A stretch of 64,000 nt of DNA from Pseudomonas fluorescens. Its GTDB lineage: Bacteria > Pseudomonadota > Gammaproteobacteria > Pseudomonadales > Pseudomonadaceae. The position numbers and the translations under genes were made by a program. The stretch lies in NCBI RefSeq assembly GCF_000802965.1, contig NZ_JSAK01000014.1, forward strand, positions 84,958 to 148,957, given 5' to 3'. How positions within the stretch are numbered: position 1 is the stretch's first letter; every line of letters starts with the position of its first letter. The notes beneath the pieces were generated by a model. That model was not told the DNA's origin, made no database searches, and saw nothing but the letters and a program-made list of their open reading frames with translations. Positions 54,657 through 64,000 of this stretch are shown here, piece by piece.

Positions 54657-56746
54657 TCGGCGCTCAACTCCAGCATCAGTCCGCTCAGACGTTTGACCTT
54701 GCGTCTCACCGCTTCTTCAAATACGCCCGAACGCGGCTCGATCAGTGTGAACCAGTCCTTGGCCCGGGTAATACCGGTATAGATCAGTTCCTTGGTGAGC
54801 ACAGGGTTCAAGGCATCAGGCAGGATTAAAGCTGTGTGAGCGAATTCCGAGCCCTGGGATTTATGCACGGTCATGGCGTACACGGTTTCAACGTCGTTGA
54901 GTCGACTTGGCAGGACGAAACGCACCCCGCCCTGCCCGTCGTTGCGTGGGAACGCCACTCGAAGAACCTGGTTGCCAGCGTCGGGGCCATCCCGTTCAGG
55001 CAGTTTCAACGCAATGCCGATGTCGCCGTTCATCAAGCCCAGACCATAGTCATTGCGTGTCATCAGCACGGGCCGCCCTTCGTACCATTGCTGGTCGCTG
55101 TCGATCAGGCGAGCCTTCAGCAGCGCATCGGTCACTCGCTGGTTCAACCCTTCCACGCCCCACGGCCCTTTGCGCACAGCACACAACAACTGGAAAGCGT
55201 CGAAGGCTTGCAGCACTTGCCGGGCCCATTCGGCCCAGCGCGCATCATCGAGCGGGCTGCCGAGCGCCGGCCGTTGATTGCGCAGCACACTCAGGTAATG
55301 CCGATAACCTTGCGGCCCTTCACCATGACCTTCGAGCAACAAACGCTCCAGCGCCCGATCCTGTTCGTTCTTGAGAGACAAGGAAAACACGTCGTCGTGG
55401 CTTCGAGCCGCCAGTAACTTGCGAGCCTCATCAGGTTGCTGCTGGTTGACCCAGCGAGCCAGCTGACCAATACCGCTGCCCTCGCCGAATCGCCGCGAGT
55501 GGCGCAACATCACTACTTGCTGGGCCAGGGGATGATTGCCTTGGGTGTCTTCTTGCAAGCCACTGGCTTGCAGGCTTTCACCGCTGACAGCCTCCAGCCA
55601 TTGGCGTGTCTGCGGGCTGTACCAGCCAGCCTCGGCGTCGCGACACAGATCACCCAGCACGGCACCGGCTTCCACCGATGCCAGTTGGTCCTTGTCACCG
55701 AGCAGCACAAGACGGGCGTGGGCCGGAAGCGCATCGAGCAGATTGGCCATCATCTCCAGGTCGATCATCGATGCTTCATCCACCACCAGCACATCCAGCG
55801 GCAAACGATTACCGGCGTGATGCCGGAAATGTCGCGTACCGGGACGACTGCCGAGCAGGCGGTGAACAGTGGTGACTTCAGACGGGATTTTGTTGCGAAT
55901 GGCGTCAGTGACTTTCAGCGTTCGAACTTGCTGGCTGATGGATTCCGTCAGCCGCGCCGCCGCTTTACCGGTCGGTGCCGCAAGACGAATGCGCAGCGGC
56001 TTGCCGGCTTCGACCGCCGGTGCCTGGAGTAACGCAAGCAAACGCACGACCGTTGTGGTCTTACCGGTACCCGGACCGCCGGTGACAATACTGAATGCAC
56101 TGCGGGTAGCGAGGGCACAGGCGAGTTTTTGCCAGTCGATCACCTCACTGGATTTGGCCGGACCGAACAAGCCGGTGAGGCGTTGAGGCAAGTCATCCGG
56201 TGTTGTTTCGTGTTCCGCCAAGCGATGACGCAATGAGTTGTCGATCCGTCGCTCGTAAGCCCAGTAGCGACGCAGATAGAGGCGTTTGCCTGACAACACC
56301 AATGGCCGCTGCTGTACGCCTTCGCGCCCATCGGCCGCCAATGCGACCAGACGGCTGGAAGCCAGTACCTTGCACCAATGAGCGCCGTCCAAAGCTTCGA
56401 GCAACTGCGATGGCAGCAACATCACGCCACTTTGCAGATCGCCTTCCGGTGGCAGCGACAGCGCGAAGTCCGGCTCTTTCAATGTTTCGAACAGATCCAG
56501 GCAAACATGGCCGTGGCCCAATTGGTGGCTGGTCAATGCAGCCGCCAACAGCACCAAAGGATCATCGTCCGGTGCCAATTCGTGAAGGAAAGCCACGAAG
56601 GCTTTGTCCAGTGCTCGCAACCAGCCACGTTCGACCCAACGCGCGAGCAACAACAGCAAGTCATCAGCGCGAGTCAATGGAGCAAGGTCCGCCAGGCTAT
56701 CGGGATCCAATGCCGTCGGTAGCAAATCGGCGAAGGTGCGACTCAT
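54653..56746 (-). CDS. recD: Exodeoxyribonuclease V subunit alpha
   Basis: RecD is the fast 5'-3' helicase of RecBCD. The 697-residue protein has Walker A GGPGTGKTTTV near residue 228 and the helicase motifs VLVVDEASMIDLEMM and LVLLGDKDQLASVEAGAVLGD. The late VYAMTVHKSQGSEF completes the SF1B pattern. Its start overlaps the recB stop (ATGA). It is the last gene of recC-recB-recD and ends against the LysR gene. Confidence 0.96.
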   Translation of the reverse strand: MSRTFADLLPTALDPDSLADLAPLTRADDLLLLLARWVERGWLRALDKAFVAFLHELAPDDDPLVLLAAALTSHQLGHGHVCLDLFETLKEPDFALSLPPEGDLQSGVMLLPSQLLEALDGAHWCKVLASSRLVALAADGREGVQQRPLVLSGKRLYLRRYWAYERRIDNSLRHRLAEHETTPDDLPQRLTGLFGPAKSSEVIDWQKLACALATRSAFSIVTGGPGTGKTTTVVRLLALLQAPAVEAGKPLRIRLAAPTGKAAARLTESISQQVRTLKVTDAIRNKIPSEVTTVHRLLGSRPGTRHFRHHAGNRLPLDVLVVDEASMIDLEMMANLLDALPAHARLVLLGDKDQLASVEAGAVLGDLCRDAEAGWYSPQTRQWLEAVSGESLQASGLQEDTQGNHPLAQQVVMLRHSRRFGEGSGIGQLARWVNQQQPDEARKLLAARSHDDVFSLSLKNEQDRALERLLLEGHGEGPQGYRHYLSVLRNQRPALGSPLDDARWAEWARQVLQAFDAFQLLCAVRKGPWGVEGLNQRVTDALLKARLIDSDQQWYEGRPVLMTRNDYGLGLMNGDIGIALKLPERDGPDAGNQVLRVAFPRNDGQGGVRFVLPSRLNDVETVYAMTVHKSQGSEFAHTALILPDALNPVLTKELIYTGITRAKDWFTLIEPRSGVFEEAVRRKVKRLSGLMLELSAD

Positions 56747-59700
56747 AGCAATACTCCCTGTTCCCAGGCGGGTTCGGCCTTGGGCTCTGGCTTACCTTGG
56801 AACATACGGTCCAGTAGTTCGATCAACTCTCGTGGCGGACGGGCGAAATACACGCCCTGACTGGCCGCACGCGTTCCCCTCAGGAAGATGTACAACGCCC
56901 CTCCAACATGCCGGTCGTAATCGTAATCGGCGAGTCGAACCTTGAGTTGGCGATGCAGGGCCAGAAGGTAGAGCACGTATTGCAGGTCGTATCGGTTATC
57001 GAGGATCGACTGCTCCATGGCCTGCTCGGTGTAAGACGCATCGTCGACACCGAGCCAGTTGGATTTGTAGTCGGCGACGTAGTAGCGGCCGTCGTGCTCG
57101 AACGTCAGGTCGATGAAACCCTTGAACATGCCATTGAGCAACACTGGCTCGGCGGCCACACGAGCCACGCCGCTGTGAGTGTACTGACACACCAACGCGT
57201 CGAGCTTGAGCACATCGACCTTGTGGCTGGCGAACCAGAATTCCATCTCGACCTGGTAGTGGGTCAATTGATCGAAAACCACTGGGGCTTGCCCGGTACC
57301 GACCGGCAAAGGAGATTTGAGCAAATGCTGCAACCAATCGCTCAACGTGGTTATCCAGCCTTTCCAGCCACGGCGATTGCAGCGACGGGCAATGGCGTCC
57401 TCCACCGCTTGCGGCGTGACGTTAAAACCTTCGTCGCCGGCCCACTCGAGCAATCCGTGGAGGAACGTGCCCGGATTCGGGCCACGGGGGAACCGATGGA
57501 TATCGGCACCGCCAGTTAACATTTCTCGGGGAGCCTGCTGATCCAGACGCTCGTCGTCGAAGAGTTTTTGCGCCTGCGGGCTCTCGGGTGCTTCATCAGT
57601 ACCAATGCTCAGACTGTCGCTGATGCGCAAGGCGCTGTAAGAGGCAATCCACCAGTTTTCGCTGGCCTTGCGTTTCGGAATCAACGGCGCAAGCAGCGCC
57701 GCTTCGTTCTGCGGTGGATGGTAAGACTCAGCGGTAGCTTGCGGCATCTCCCCGTAAACCAGCGCGGGGCATTCCTGTTGCAGATCTTCCAGCCATCGCT
57801 TCAAACCAGTCGACTCGGCCAATGACGCGCCGCCGCCCAGCAGATAACCCAATGCCGAAAGGTGCAACATCGAGCTGTTGTTACTGCCACGCTTGAGGTC
57901 CGTCACACCCAGCCAGCAGGCATGTTGCGCCCGGGTCAAAGCCACATAAAGCAAGCGCAGATCTTCGGCCAGACGCTCATCATCGGCCAGGGCAATCAAC
58001 TCGGCGGTCGGGTTCAGGGTTACTTGAGCCTTGCCCGTGACATCGTGGTAATGCAACGGCAAACGGCTGCCATCCACCGGCTTCGCCGAACAAATAAACG
58101 GCAGGAAAACCAGGGGATATTCGAGCCCTTTGGATTTGTGGATGGTCACGACCTGGACCAGTTGCTCATCGCTTTCGAGACGCAGGATCTGCTCTTCGCC
58201 AGCCTGGCCGGACAACGCCAGGTGCTCGGACAAATGCCGGATCAACGCCTGTTCGCCGTCGAGTTCGGCGGCTGCCTGTTGCAACAATTCGGAAAGGTGC
58301 AACAAGTTGGTCAACACCCGTTCGCCATCGCTGCGTGCAATCAGTGCCTGGGGCAACTGGAAGTCATGCAGCAAGCGTCGCAGCATCGGTAACACACCCT
58401 GCTTGCGCCACAGCTCACGATAACCGCGGAACTGCATCACCCGTGCTTCCCAGGCCAGTTCGTCTTGGTTGAGTCGCTCCAGTTCCGGCAATGACAAGTT
58501 CAGCGTGATACAGGCGAGCGCGGCACGCAGTGGCCGCTCGGCGTCCGGTTCGGCACAGGCTTTGAGCCAGGTCAGAACGTCGTGAGCTTCCTGAGCGGCG
58601 AACACCGAGTCCTTATCAGACAAATAAACACTGCGCACGCCTCGGGCAGACAGTTCTGCGCGGACGGCTTGGGCCTCCTTGCCATCGCGAACAAGGATTG
58701 CAATGTCCGCAGGCAGCAGGCCTTTGAGGTCATTGCCGTCCAGTACGAAACCCGCACGACCTTGTTGTCCGCCGTTGAGCAAAGCGGTGATTTCACTGGC
58801 GCAAGCGGCGGACAGTTGCTGTCGGTACACAGCACCGGACAATGGCTGCTCGGCGGACAAGTGCCAGATATTTAGCGCGGGCACGACCTGACCATCGATG
58901 CGCAGGACTTCCTTGCGCCCCTGGGATTCCACGGCCAGAAACGGTACCGGGTTGTCACCATTCTGTTCCCGAAACAGGAAGGCCCCGCGCCCGGACTCAC
59001 GCGCCTCGGCACGTTCGAAAACATGGTTCACGGCTTTGACCATGCCATGACTGGAGCGAAAGTTGGTGCCCAGGGTATGCAGCCGGCCAGCGGTTGCCTG
59101 ACGGGCGCGCAGATAGGTATAGATGTCCGCGCCGCGAAAGGCATAAATCGCCTGTTTCGGGTCGCCGATCAGGAACAGACCGCTCTCGGGATTGTTGTCT
59201 TCAATGCGATAGATGCTTTCGAAAATCCGGTACTGCACCGGGTCTGTGTCCTGGAATTCGTCGATCAGCGCTACCGGAAACTGTTCGCGGATCAAGGTCG
59301 CCAGACGCTCGCCACCCTCGGATTGCAAGGCTGCATCGAGGCGCAGCAACATGTCGTCGAAGCCCATTTCCGCACGGCGACGTTTCTCTTCCTCGAACCG
59401 TGCGCCTACCCAATGGGCGGCGTGTCGCAGTACTGCGGCATCGGGAGTCGGCAATTCATCAAGACGTGTTTTCAGGCCAGGCATTGCGTCCAGGCCGGGA
59501 TGAGAGGGCACTTCGCCCTTCTTCCAGGCTTCAGCCATACCGTCGGGGGTCAGGCGCGTGAAGCCGGTACCGATATCCAGTTGTTCAAGGGATTCGTCTT
59601 CGGCCCAGGCTTTGATTTTCTCGAACCACGGCTCGAAGTAACGCGGCTGCATCTTGCGTCCATCGACACTCTTGCTGGCGACACCCTCGTGACAGAGGGC

Positions 59701-60435
59701 GAGCAGTTCATCCGCCCACTGACACCAAGGCATTTTGAGTTCAAGTAATGCAGCCCGTCGCTCTTGCAAGCATTCGGTAATGAGCTCGGCAGGTTCTTTT
59801 CCTTCAACGCTGTCGCGCTCGCTAGCGAACAACCCTCGAACCCGTGGCAACAAAGCCGCCGGTCCACCCCAATTGCCGCGAACCCAATTCAATGCGTCGC
59901 CTTGCATCGGATAGCAAAACAGTCGCCAGTAATCGCGCAGGACCTCACCGAGCAAATCGCTGTGATCGGTTTCCAGGGTTTGGGTGAACAGGCTGCCACT
60001 GTCGAACGCGTGTTCTCGCAACATGCGTTGGCACCAACTGTGGATGGTCGAAACGGCGGCTTCATCCATCCACTGCGCGGCGATGTCGAGGCGGTTTGCG
60101 CAGCTGGACCATTGCTCCGGCAAGTACTGTCCACGGAGTTCGGCAATCAGGCCATCAGGTGCTGGCGTTTCATCGCGGAAATACCGTGCAGCTTCAGCCA
60201 GACGGGTCCGAATACGTTCGCGCAGCTCTTTGGTGGCGGCATCGGTAAATGTCACAACGAGGATTTGCGGTGGTAGCAGCTCACGCCCGAAACCACTGGG
60301 CTCCCCGCCGTGACCGAGGACCAGACGCAGATACAGTGCAGAAATGGTAAACGTCTTGCCGGTCCCGGCGCTGGCCTCAATCAACTGACTGCCGCGCAGC
60401 GGGAATGCCAGCGCCAAAGGAGTTTTGCTGGTCAT
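56743..60435 (-). CDS. recB: Exodeoxyribonuclease V subunit beta
   Basis: RecB is the 3'-5' helicase-nuclease of RecBCD that processes double-strand breaks. The 1230-residue protein has Walker A EASAGTGKTFTISALY near 20-35, and UvrD-type motifs ALIDEFQDTDPVQYRIF, FLIGDPKQAIYAFRGADIYTY, LGTNFRSS and VTIHKSKGLEYPLVFLPF. The C-terminal nuclease domain has FKGFIDLTF and YYVADYKSNWLG, the Asp-Lys metal site, near residues 1080-1115. Both overlaps (with recC and recD) are ATGA. Confidence 0.97.
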   Translation of the reverse strand: MTSKTPLALAFPLRGSQLIEASAGTGKTFTISALYLRLVLGHGGEPSGFGRELLPPQILVVTFTDAATKELRERIRTRLAEAARYFRDETPAPDGLIAELRGQYLPEQWSSCANRLDIAAQWMDEAAVSTIHSWCQRMLREHAFDSGSLFTQTLETDHSDLLGEVLRDYWRLFCYPMQGDALNWVRGNWGGPAALLPRVRGLFASERDSVEGKEPAELITECLQERRAALLELKMPWCQWADELLALCHEGVASKSVDGRKMQPRYFEPWFEKIKAWAEDESLEQLDIGTGFTRLTPDGMAEAWKKGEVPSHPGLDAMPGLKTRLDELPTPDAAVLRHAAHWVGARFEEEKRRRAEMGFDDMLLRLDAALQSEGGERLATLIREQFPVALIDEFQDTDPVQYRIFESIYRIEDNNPESGLFLIGDPKQAIYAFRGADIYTYLRARQATAGRLHTLGTNFRSSHGMVKAVNHVFERAEARESGRGAFLFREQNGDNPVPFLAVESQGRKEVLRIDGQVVPALNIWHLSAEQPLSGAVYRQQLSAACASEITALLNGGQQGRAGFVLDGNDLKGLLPADIAILVRDGKEAQAVRAELSARGVRSVYLSDKDSVFAAQEAHDVLTWLKACAEPDAERPLRAALACITLNLSLPELERLNQDELAWEARVMQFRGYRELWRKQGVLPMLRRLLHDFQLPQALIARSDGERVLTNLLHLSELLQQAAAELDGEQALIRHLSEHLALSGQAGEEQILRLESDEQLVQVVTIHKSKGLEYPLVFLPFICSAKPVDGSRLPLHYHDVTGKAQVTLNPTAELIALADDERLAEDLRLLYVALTRAQHACWLGVTDLKRGSNNSSMLHLSALGYLLGGGASLAESTGLKRWLEDLQQECPALVYGEMPQATAESYHPPQNEAALLAPLIPKRKASENWWIASYSALRISDSLSIGTDEAPESPQAQKLFDDERLDQQAPREMLTGGADIHRFPRGPNPGTFLHGLLEWAGDEGFNVTPQAVEDAIARRCNRRGWKGWITTLSDWLQHLLKSPLPVGTGQAPVVFDQLTHYQVEMEFWFASHKVDVLKLDALVCQYTHSGVARVAAEPVLLNGMFKGFIDLTFEHDGRYYVADYKSNWLGVDDASYTEQAMEQSILDNRYDLQYVLYLLALHRQLKVRLADYDYDRHVGGALYIFLRGTRAASQGVYFARPPRELIELLDRMFQGKPEPKAEPAWEQGVLL

Positions 60436-63400
60436 GAGCGAGCCTCCTCGTTGGCCATGGAACGCCAGGGAGCTTCAAGCAGCGGCCGATAAAGAGCGTC
60501 ACACCAATCGGGGAAAGTCTCGTCAGCAGTTAGCGCATCGAAATCAGCAAATTGACGTGCAAGCGCCACGCTTTCGCGTCGCTCACCATCAGTGGTGATT
60601 CCGTCGCCTTCATAAGCCTTGCGGGCAGCCGCCTCGGCTTTGACCGGATCGGTTTGTCCCAGCCAGGCGAAGGCGGTCTTCACCGCGATCGGCAGAGGTT
60701 GGCGCATACCCGATTGCCAGGCTAAAAGCAGGTCGCCCAGTATCTGTAACGCTGAATGCTCTTCCATCGGCCCGAGTATCAGGCTGTCGTCACTGGCCAC
60801 CAACGCGGTGGTCAACGCCATACCGCTGGCGCAAGCAACCAGATGAATAACCCACGGGCGCGTCAACCGATGCCACTTGCGAGACTTGATCGATCCGATG
60901 CTGTTGGGGATTGTTGTGACGGACAGCAAGCCACCATCCGCACGTTGATGCAGACCGCTGAGCCAACCCTCGAGACGCAGGGCATGCAACTCCAGACTCA
61001 CCGGGAGGGCACTGGTCAGTGGCGTGGGCCACAAAGCCAGGAGCTGTTGATAACGCTGAAGCAGATCCGGTAATGGCTCAATCAACTCACGCTGCAGACT
61101 TTCTCCAAAGCCGGCCATGGGTAACAGGCCACTGTTTTGCAAGCGTCGGGCCTGCGTCACCAGCGCCTCATCAGTGTCATCCGGATCTGCCAGTGCCGCT
61201 TCAAGCAAGCTCTGGCTCAGGCCATAGCGTTGCAGCGCGTCGAGTACAAATGGCTCTTCATCCGCTAAAGGTTCTTCGGCAGCTTCAAAGAACACTTTCA
61301 GTCGCTGACTGAAGAAATGCCGCACCGGGTTGCGCAGGAAATCCTGCAGCTGACCGAGACTCAATGGCTCTTCCTGAACGTGGGTATCCAGGATGCTGAT
61401 GTCAGCGGCGCGATCCGTTTCTCGATGAAGCGCCTGCCACTCATTGGCGTAGCTGAACAGATCATCGCCTTCATGGAAGTACCGAGCGCTGAAAGGTTGC
61501 AGTGGGTGGTCCTGGGTAATGGCCTCAAGCAGGTCCGAATCGGGTTCGATCAATCGCCAGCCGCTGGCCAGATGGTCACGTAACTGGCCGATCAGTACCG
61601 ACGCCGGACGTTCACTGTTGTCGCGAATGCTGCGGCCGACCCAGCTGATGTACAGCTGGTCACGAGCCGACAGCAGAGCCTCCAGCAATAAGTAGCGGTC
61701 ATCCTCACGTCGCGAGCGATCACCTGGACGGTAGTCGCTGCCCATGAGGTCGAAGTCCAGTGGAGGTTGCGCTCGCGGGTAGTCGCCGTCATTCATGCCA
61801 AGCAAACAGACCAGTTTGAACGGGATCGCGCGCATGGGCATCAAGGTGCAGAAGTTAACCGCACCCGCCAGAAAGCGCTGTGACAAGCGCCCCTGATCAA
61901 GACCGGCAAGCCAGGCTTCACGGACGACAGTCAGAGGTAGTTCGTCCTGCAAGCCTACCGATTCACAATTATCGAGCCAGGTTTCACGCAGCTCTTCCAA
62001 TTGGGTTAACAGGTACTCGTCATGTTCGTTACTCGCCTGGAAGAACAGCGACATCAATGTTTGCAGGCGTACGCTCCATTGCTGCGGCGATGCCGGTTGC
62101 GTGAGTTCGTAGTGGGCAATTTCGAGCGCGTCGAGCAGTGCTACCAATGGGCCGATAAGCGCCGCATCGAGACCGCCGATCTCGTCATAAGGCTCTATAC
62201 CTTCACAGGCATCGGCACTGCCAACGGCATAACCGAGCAGCATCCGTCGCAGCCCAAAACGCCAACTGTTTTGCTCCAGCGCTTGAGGCAAGCCGAGGTT
62301 CGCTCGCTGCTGCGCATTCATGCCCCAACGGATGCCCGCACCTTCGATCCAGCGGTGGAGAGTCGGACGATCACGCTCCTCCACGCCAAAGCGAGCGCGC
62401 AATGCCGGAACGTCCAGCAGATCGAGAATTTCACTCACAGGAAAACGGCTGTCAGGCAGCTTGAGCAAATGTTCGACAGCGATCAATAACGGATCACGGC
62501 CACGCTGGCCCTGGTCAGCCAGCGTGAAAGGAATGAATCGTGGATCGTTGCGTTCAAGTTGACCAAACACCGCCCGAATATGCGGTGCATAGCTATCGAT
62601 GTCCGGAACCATGACGATCACATCGCGGGGGCGCAATTGCGGATCGGCGCTGAAGCGCGCGAGCAACTGATCGTGAAGAATCTCGACTTCTCGCTGGGCG
62701 CTATGAGCAACTTGAAAGCGTATCGACTGGTCCTTTGTCAGATCAACTTCCGGCCAACGCTCGCGAGTCTCGCTGAGGGGTCGCAATTCAAGGATGTCAT
62801 CCTGCAGCTGATTGAGCATGTTCAATGGCTGGCTGTCACTGAACAGGTCGATGCGACCGTCGCGAAAAGCCGAGCGATAGCTGTTGGGATCGTCGTAGCT
62901 GTCGAGCAGATTAATGTAGTCCCGCCCTTGCTTGCCCCATGCAGCGAGCAGAGGATGGGCATGTTGATGCAAGGTCTGTGGGTCGAGTACAAATGGCATA
63001 CCGCTCTTGCGAGCCTGTCGCTTGTATTGATGCCGTAACAGATCTTTATCGGCGACGATGTCCGCCCAATGGTGACGACACGGGTTATGGACGCACAGCA
63101 ACACCTGGCTGAATCGAGCTAGCCCGGCCAGAGCCTCCAGGGCTTGAGCGGGCAGAGAAGAAATGCCGAAAACGATCACCCGTGAGGGTAATCCGATAGG
63201 GGCAACTGCGAGGCTGTTGATGCGTTCGATAAATCGCTGATGCACGCCGGCGCGGCTTTGCGCCATGCCTTCTTCACCGACATCCAGCAACAGCGCGCGC
63301 CACAGTTCTGCTTGCCAGCAGTTGGCCGGGGTCAACGACTTGGCCTCACCTCTGCCATTACGTAATTGATGGCGCCCTTCTGCCCAGTCTTCGAGCCAGT

Positions 63401-63884
63401 CGGCCCTGTACACCTGATATTGGTCGAAGAGATCCGCCAACCGTTCAGCCAACTGATAGCGTTTGCGCAAATCGGGGTCATTGGTTAGAAAGCGTTGCAG
63501 AGGCTCGAAGTGCGGCAGGTTGATCAGTTGCGGAAGAAGCCGCATCAGGCGCCAGGTAAGCGGAGCCTTGTCGAGCAACGACTTGGCCGGAATTTCATCA
63601 CGTCCCAGGACCATTCGATAAAGCTGCCACATGAAGCTGCCGGGTAACTGCACGTCGATGGCAGCAGCGATTCCGCAACCGCCCATGTCGTCATCGACAG
63701 CATCTTCTGCGAGGGCCAGCTTCAGCCATTGGGCAATGCCGTTACTCTGTACCAGAGCAATTTCATTTTCCAAAGGAGCTAGCGGATAGCGTCGCATCCA
63801 GCTCACCACCAGGCTACGCAACTCGTCCAGACGGTTGCCGTGAACCACCATAAAACCAGCAGTAAGGGAGGTTGCGTCCGGCAT
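60432..63884 (-). CDS. recC: Exodeoxyribonuclease V subunit gamma
   Basis: RecC is the non-catalytic channel subunit that recognises Chi and splits the duplex. The 1150-residue protein starts MPDATSLTAGFMVVHGNRLD, followed by ENEIALVQSNGIAQWLKLALAE (read here in parts as LVQSNGIAQWL) and the family MVPDIDSYAPHI and CLLGMNDGDYPR. The C-terminal nuclease-like fold lacks the metal residues, as expected. AAGGA lies 10 bases before the ATG. It is first in the operon. In E. coli ptrA lies between recC and recB; here they overlap directly. Confidence 0.96.
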   Translation of the reverse strand: MPDATSLTAGFMVVHGNRLDELRSLVVSWMRRYPLAPLENEIALVQSNGIAQWLKLALAEDAVDDDMGGCGIAAAIDVQLPGSFMWQLYRMVLGRDEIPAKSLLDKAPLTWRLMRLLPQLINLPHFEPLQRFLTNDPDLRKRYQLAERLADLFDQYQVYRADWLEDWAEGRHQLRNGRGEAKSLTPANCWQAELWRALLLDVGEEGMAQSRAGVHQRFIERINSLAVAPIGLPSRVIVFGISSLPAQALEALAGLARFSQVLLCVHNPCRHHWADIVADKDLLRHQYKRQARKSGMPFVLDPQTLHQHAHPLLAAWGKQGRDYINLLDSYDDPNSYRSAFRDGRIDLFSDSQPLNMLNQLQDDILELRPLSETRERWPEVDLTKDQSIRFQVAHSAQREVEILHDQLLARFSADPQLRPRDVIVMVPDIDSYAPHIRAVFGQLERNDPRFIPFTLADQGQRGRDPLLIAVEHLLKLPDSRFPVSEILDLLDVPALRARFGVEERDRPTLHRWIEGAGIRWGMNAQQRANLGLPQALEQNSWRFGLRRMLLGYAVGSADACEGIEPYDEIGGLDAALIGPLVALLDALEIAHYELTQPASPQQWSVRLQTLMSLFFQASNEHDEYLLTQLEELRETWLDNCESVGLQDELPLTVVREAWLAGLDQGRLSQRFLAGAVNFCTLMPMRAIPFKLVCLLGMNDGDYPRAQPPLDFDLMGSDYRPGDRSRREDDRYLLLEALLSARDQLYISWVGRSIRDNSERPASVLIGQLRDHLASGWRLIEPDSDLLEAITQDHPLQPFSARYFHEGDDLFSYANEWQALHRETDRAADISILDTHVQEEPLSLGQLQDFLRNPVRHFFSQRLKVFFEAAEEPLADEEPFVLDALQRYGLSQSLLEAALADPDDTDEALVTQARRLQNSGLLPMAGFGESLQRELIEPLPDLLQRYQQLLALWPTPLTSALPVSLELHALRLEGWLSGLHQRADGGLLSVTTIPNSIGSIKSRKWHRLTRPWVIHLVACASGMALTTALVASDDSLILGPMEEHSALQILGDLLLAWQSGMRQPLPIAVKTAFAWLGQTDPVKAEAAARKAYEGDGITTDGERRESVALARQFADFDALTADETFPDWCDALYRPLLEAPWRSMANEEARS

Positions 63885-64000
63885 ATAGGCTTCCTTGGAA
63901 AATACAAACGCTAGGTCCGAACCTTAGCATTGTCGTGGGGTGATGACAGCGTGGACCTGTCCGGAAGTGCTGTACGAACTTTCCTGCGGACAAAACAAAA
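63885..64000. other. Region upstream of recC at the window edge
   Basis: It holds the recC ribosome site and, on the minus strand, a bulged hairpin (GCTAAGGT-TCGG-ACCTAGC, near 63908-63926). I find no LexA box and no convincing promoter. Any divergent gene would start beyond the window. Confidence 0.4.

Overview
The window looks like a chromosomal segment of a fluorescent Pseudomonas (P. fluorescens group). This rests on gene order and protein sequences: secG-tpiA-glmM-folP-ftsH, carA-carB-greA, grpE-dnaK-dnaJ-dapB, fur/omlA, rnfH-ratA/smpB, a Pseudomonas-type tmRNA, and recC-recB-recD without ptrA. Many intergenic REP inverted pairs of the kinds scattered through P. fluorescens genomes also fit. 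I see no rRNA, CRISPR array, prophage, integrase or transposase. The only RNA gene I can support is tmRNA.

1-20.9 kb is almost all core housekeeping. A minus-strand cell-envelope and folate operon (ftsH, folP, glmM, tpiA, secG) lies beside a divergent rlmE/yhbY pair, both ribosome-associated. Next come the pyrimidine/arginine operon carA-carB-greA, with an attenuator-like leader holding a 50-codon ORF, and the heat-shock operon grpE-dnaK-dnaJ-dapB under a near-consensus sigma-32 promoter. recN faces it from a promoter overlapped by a LexA box. fur, omlA (bamE), rnfH and ratA follow.

20.9-38 kb mixes core and accessory genes: a sodium:amine symporter, smpB, and a complete lactate-use locus (lldR; lldP-lutA-lutB-lutC-dld). 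The lactate locus has a perfect 17-bp palindrome before lldP as a likely LldR operator. Then come a small secreted protein, tmRNA (ssrA, whose partner smpB is 10 kb away), a short hypothetical, an Ais-like phosphatase with a PAP2 phosphatase (probably lipid A/LPS phosphate metabolism), an McpS-like chemoreceptor, and a FitAB-type toxin-antitoxin pair whose toxin is frameshifted.

38-54.7 kb is a catabolic and transport stretch. It holds GntP permease / RpiR regulator / D-aminoacylase, a SulP-STAS anion transporter, a LysR and an SDR. mdaB stands opposite a YgiN-like quinol monooxygenase, and a TauE/SafE exporter stands opposite a LysR. An amino-acid permease, a cupin, and mmsA-mmsB with a divergent LysR complete it. 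Most REP pairs sit between genes here.

54.7-63.9 kb is a tight recC-recB-recD operon with ATGA start/stop overlaps. I found no clear new multi-gene system. The most interesting signals are regulatory: the car leader, two promoter palindromes, an apparently leaderless smpB, an orphan plus-strand terminator, and a long tmRNA tag.
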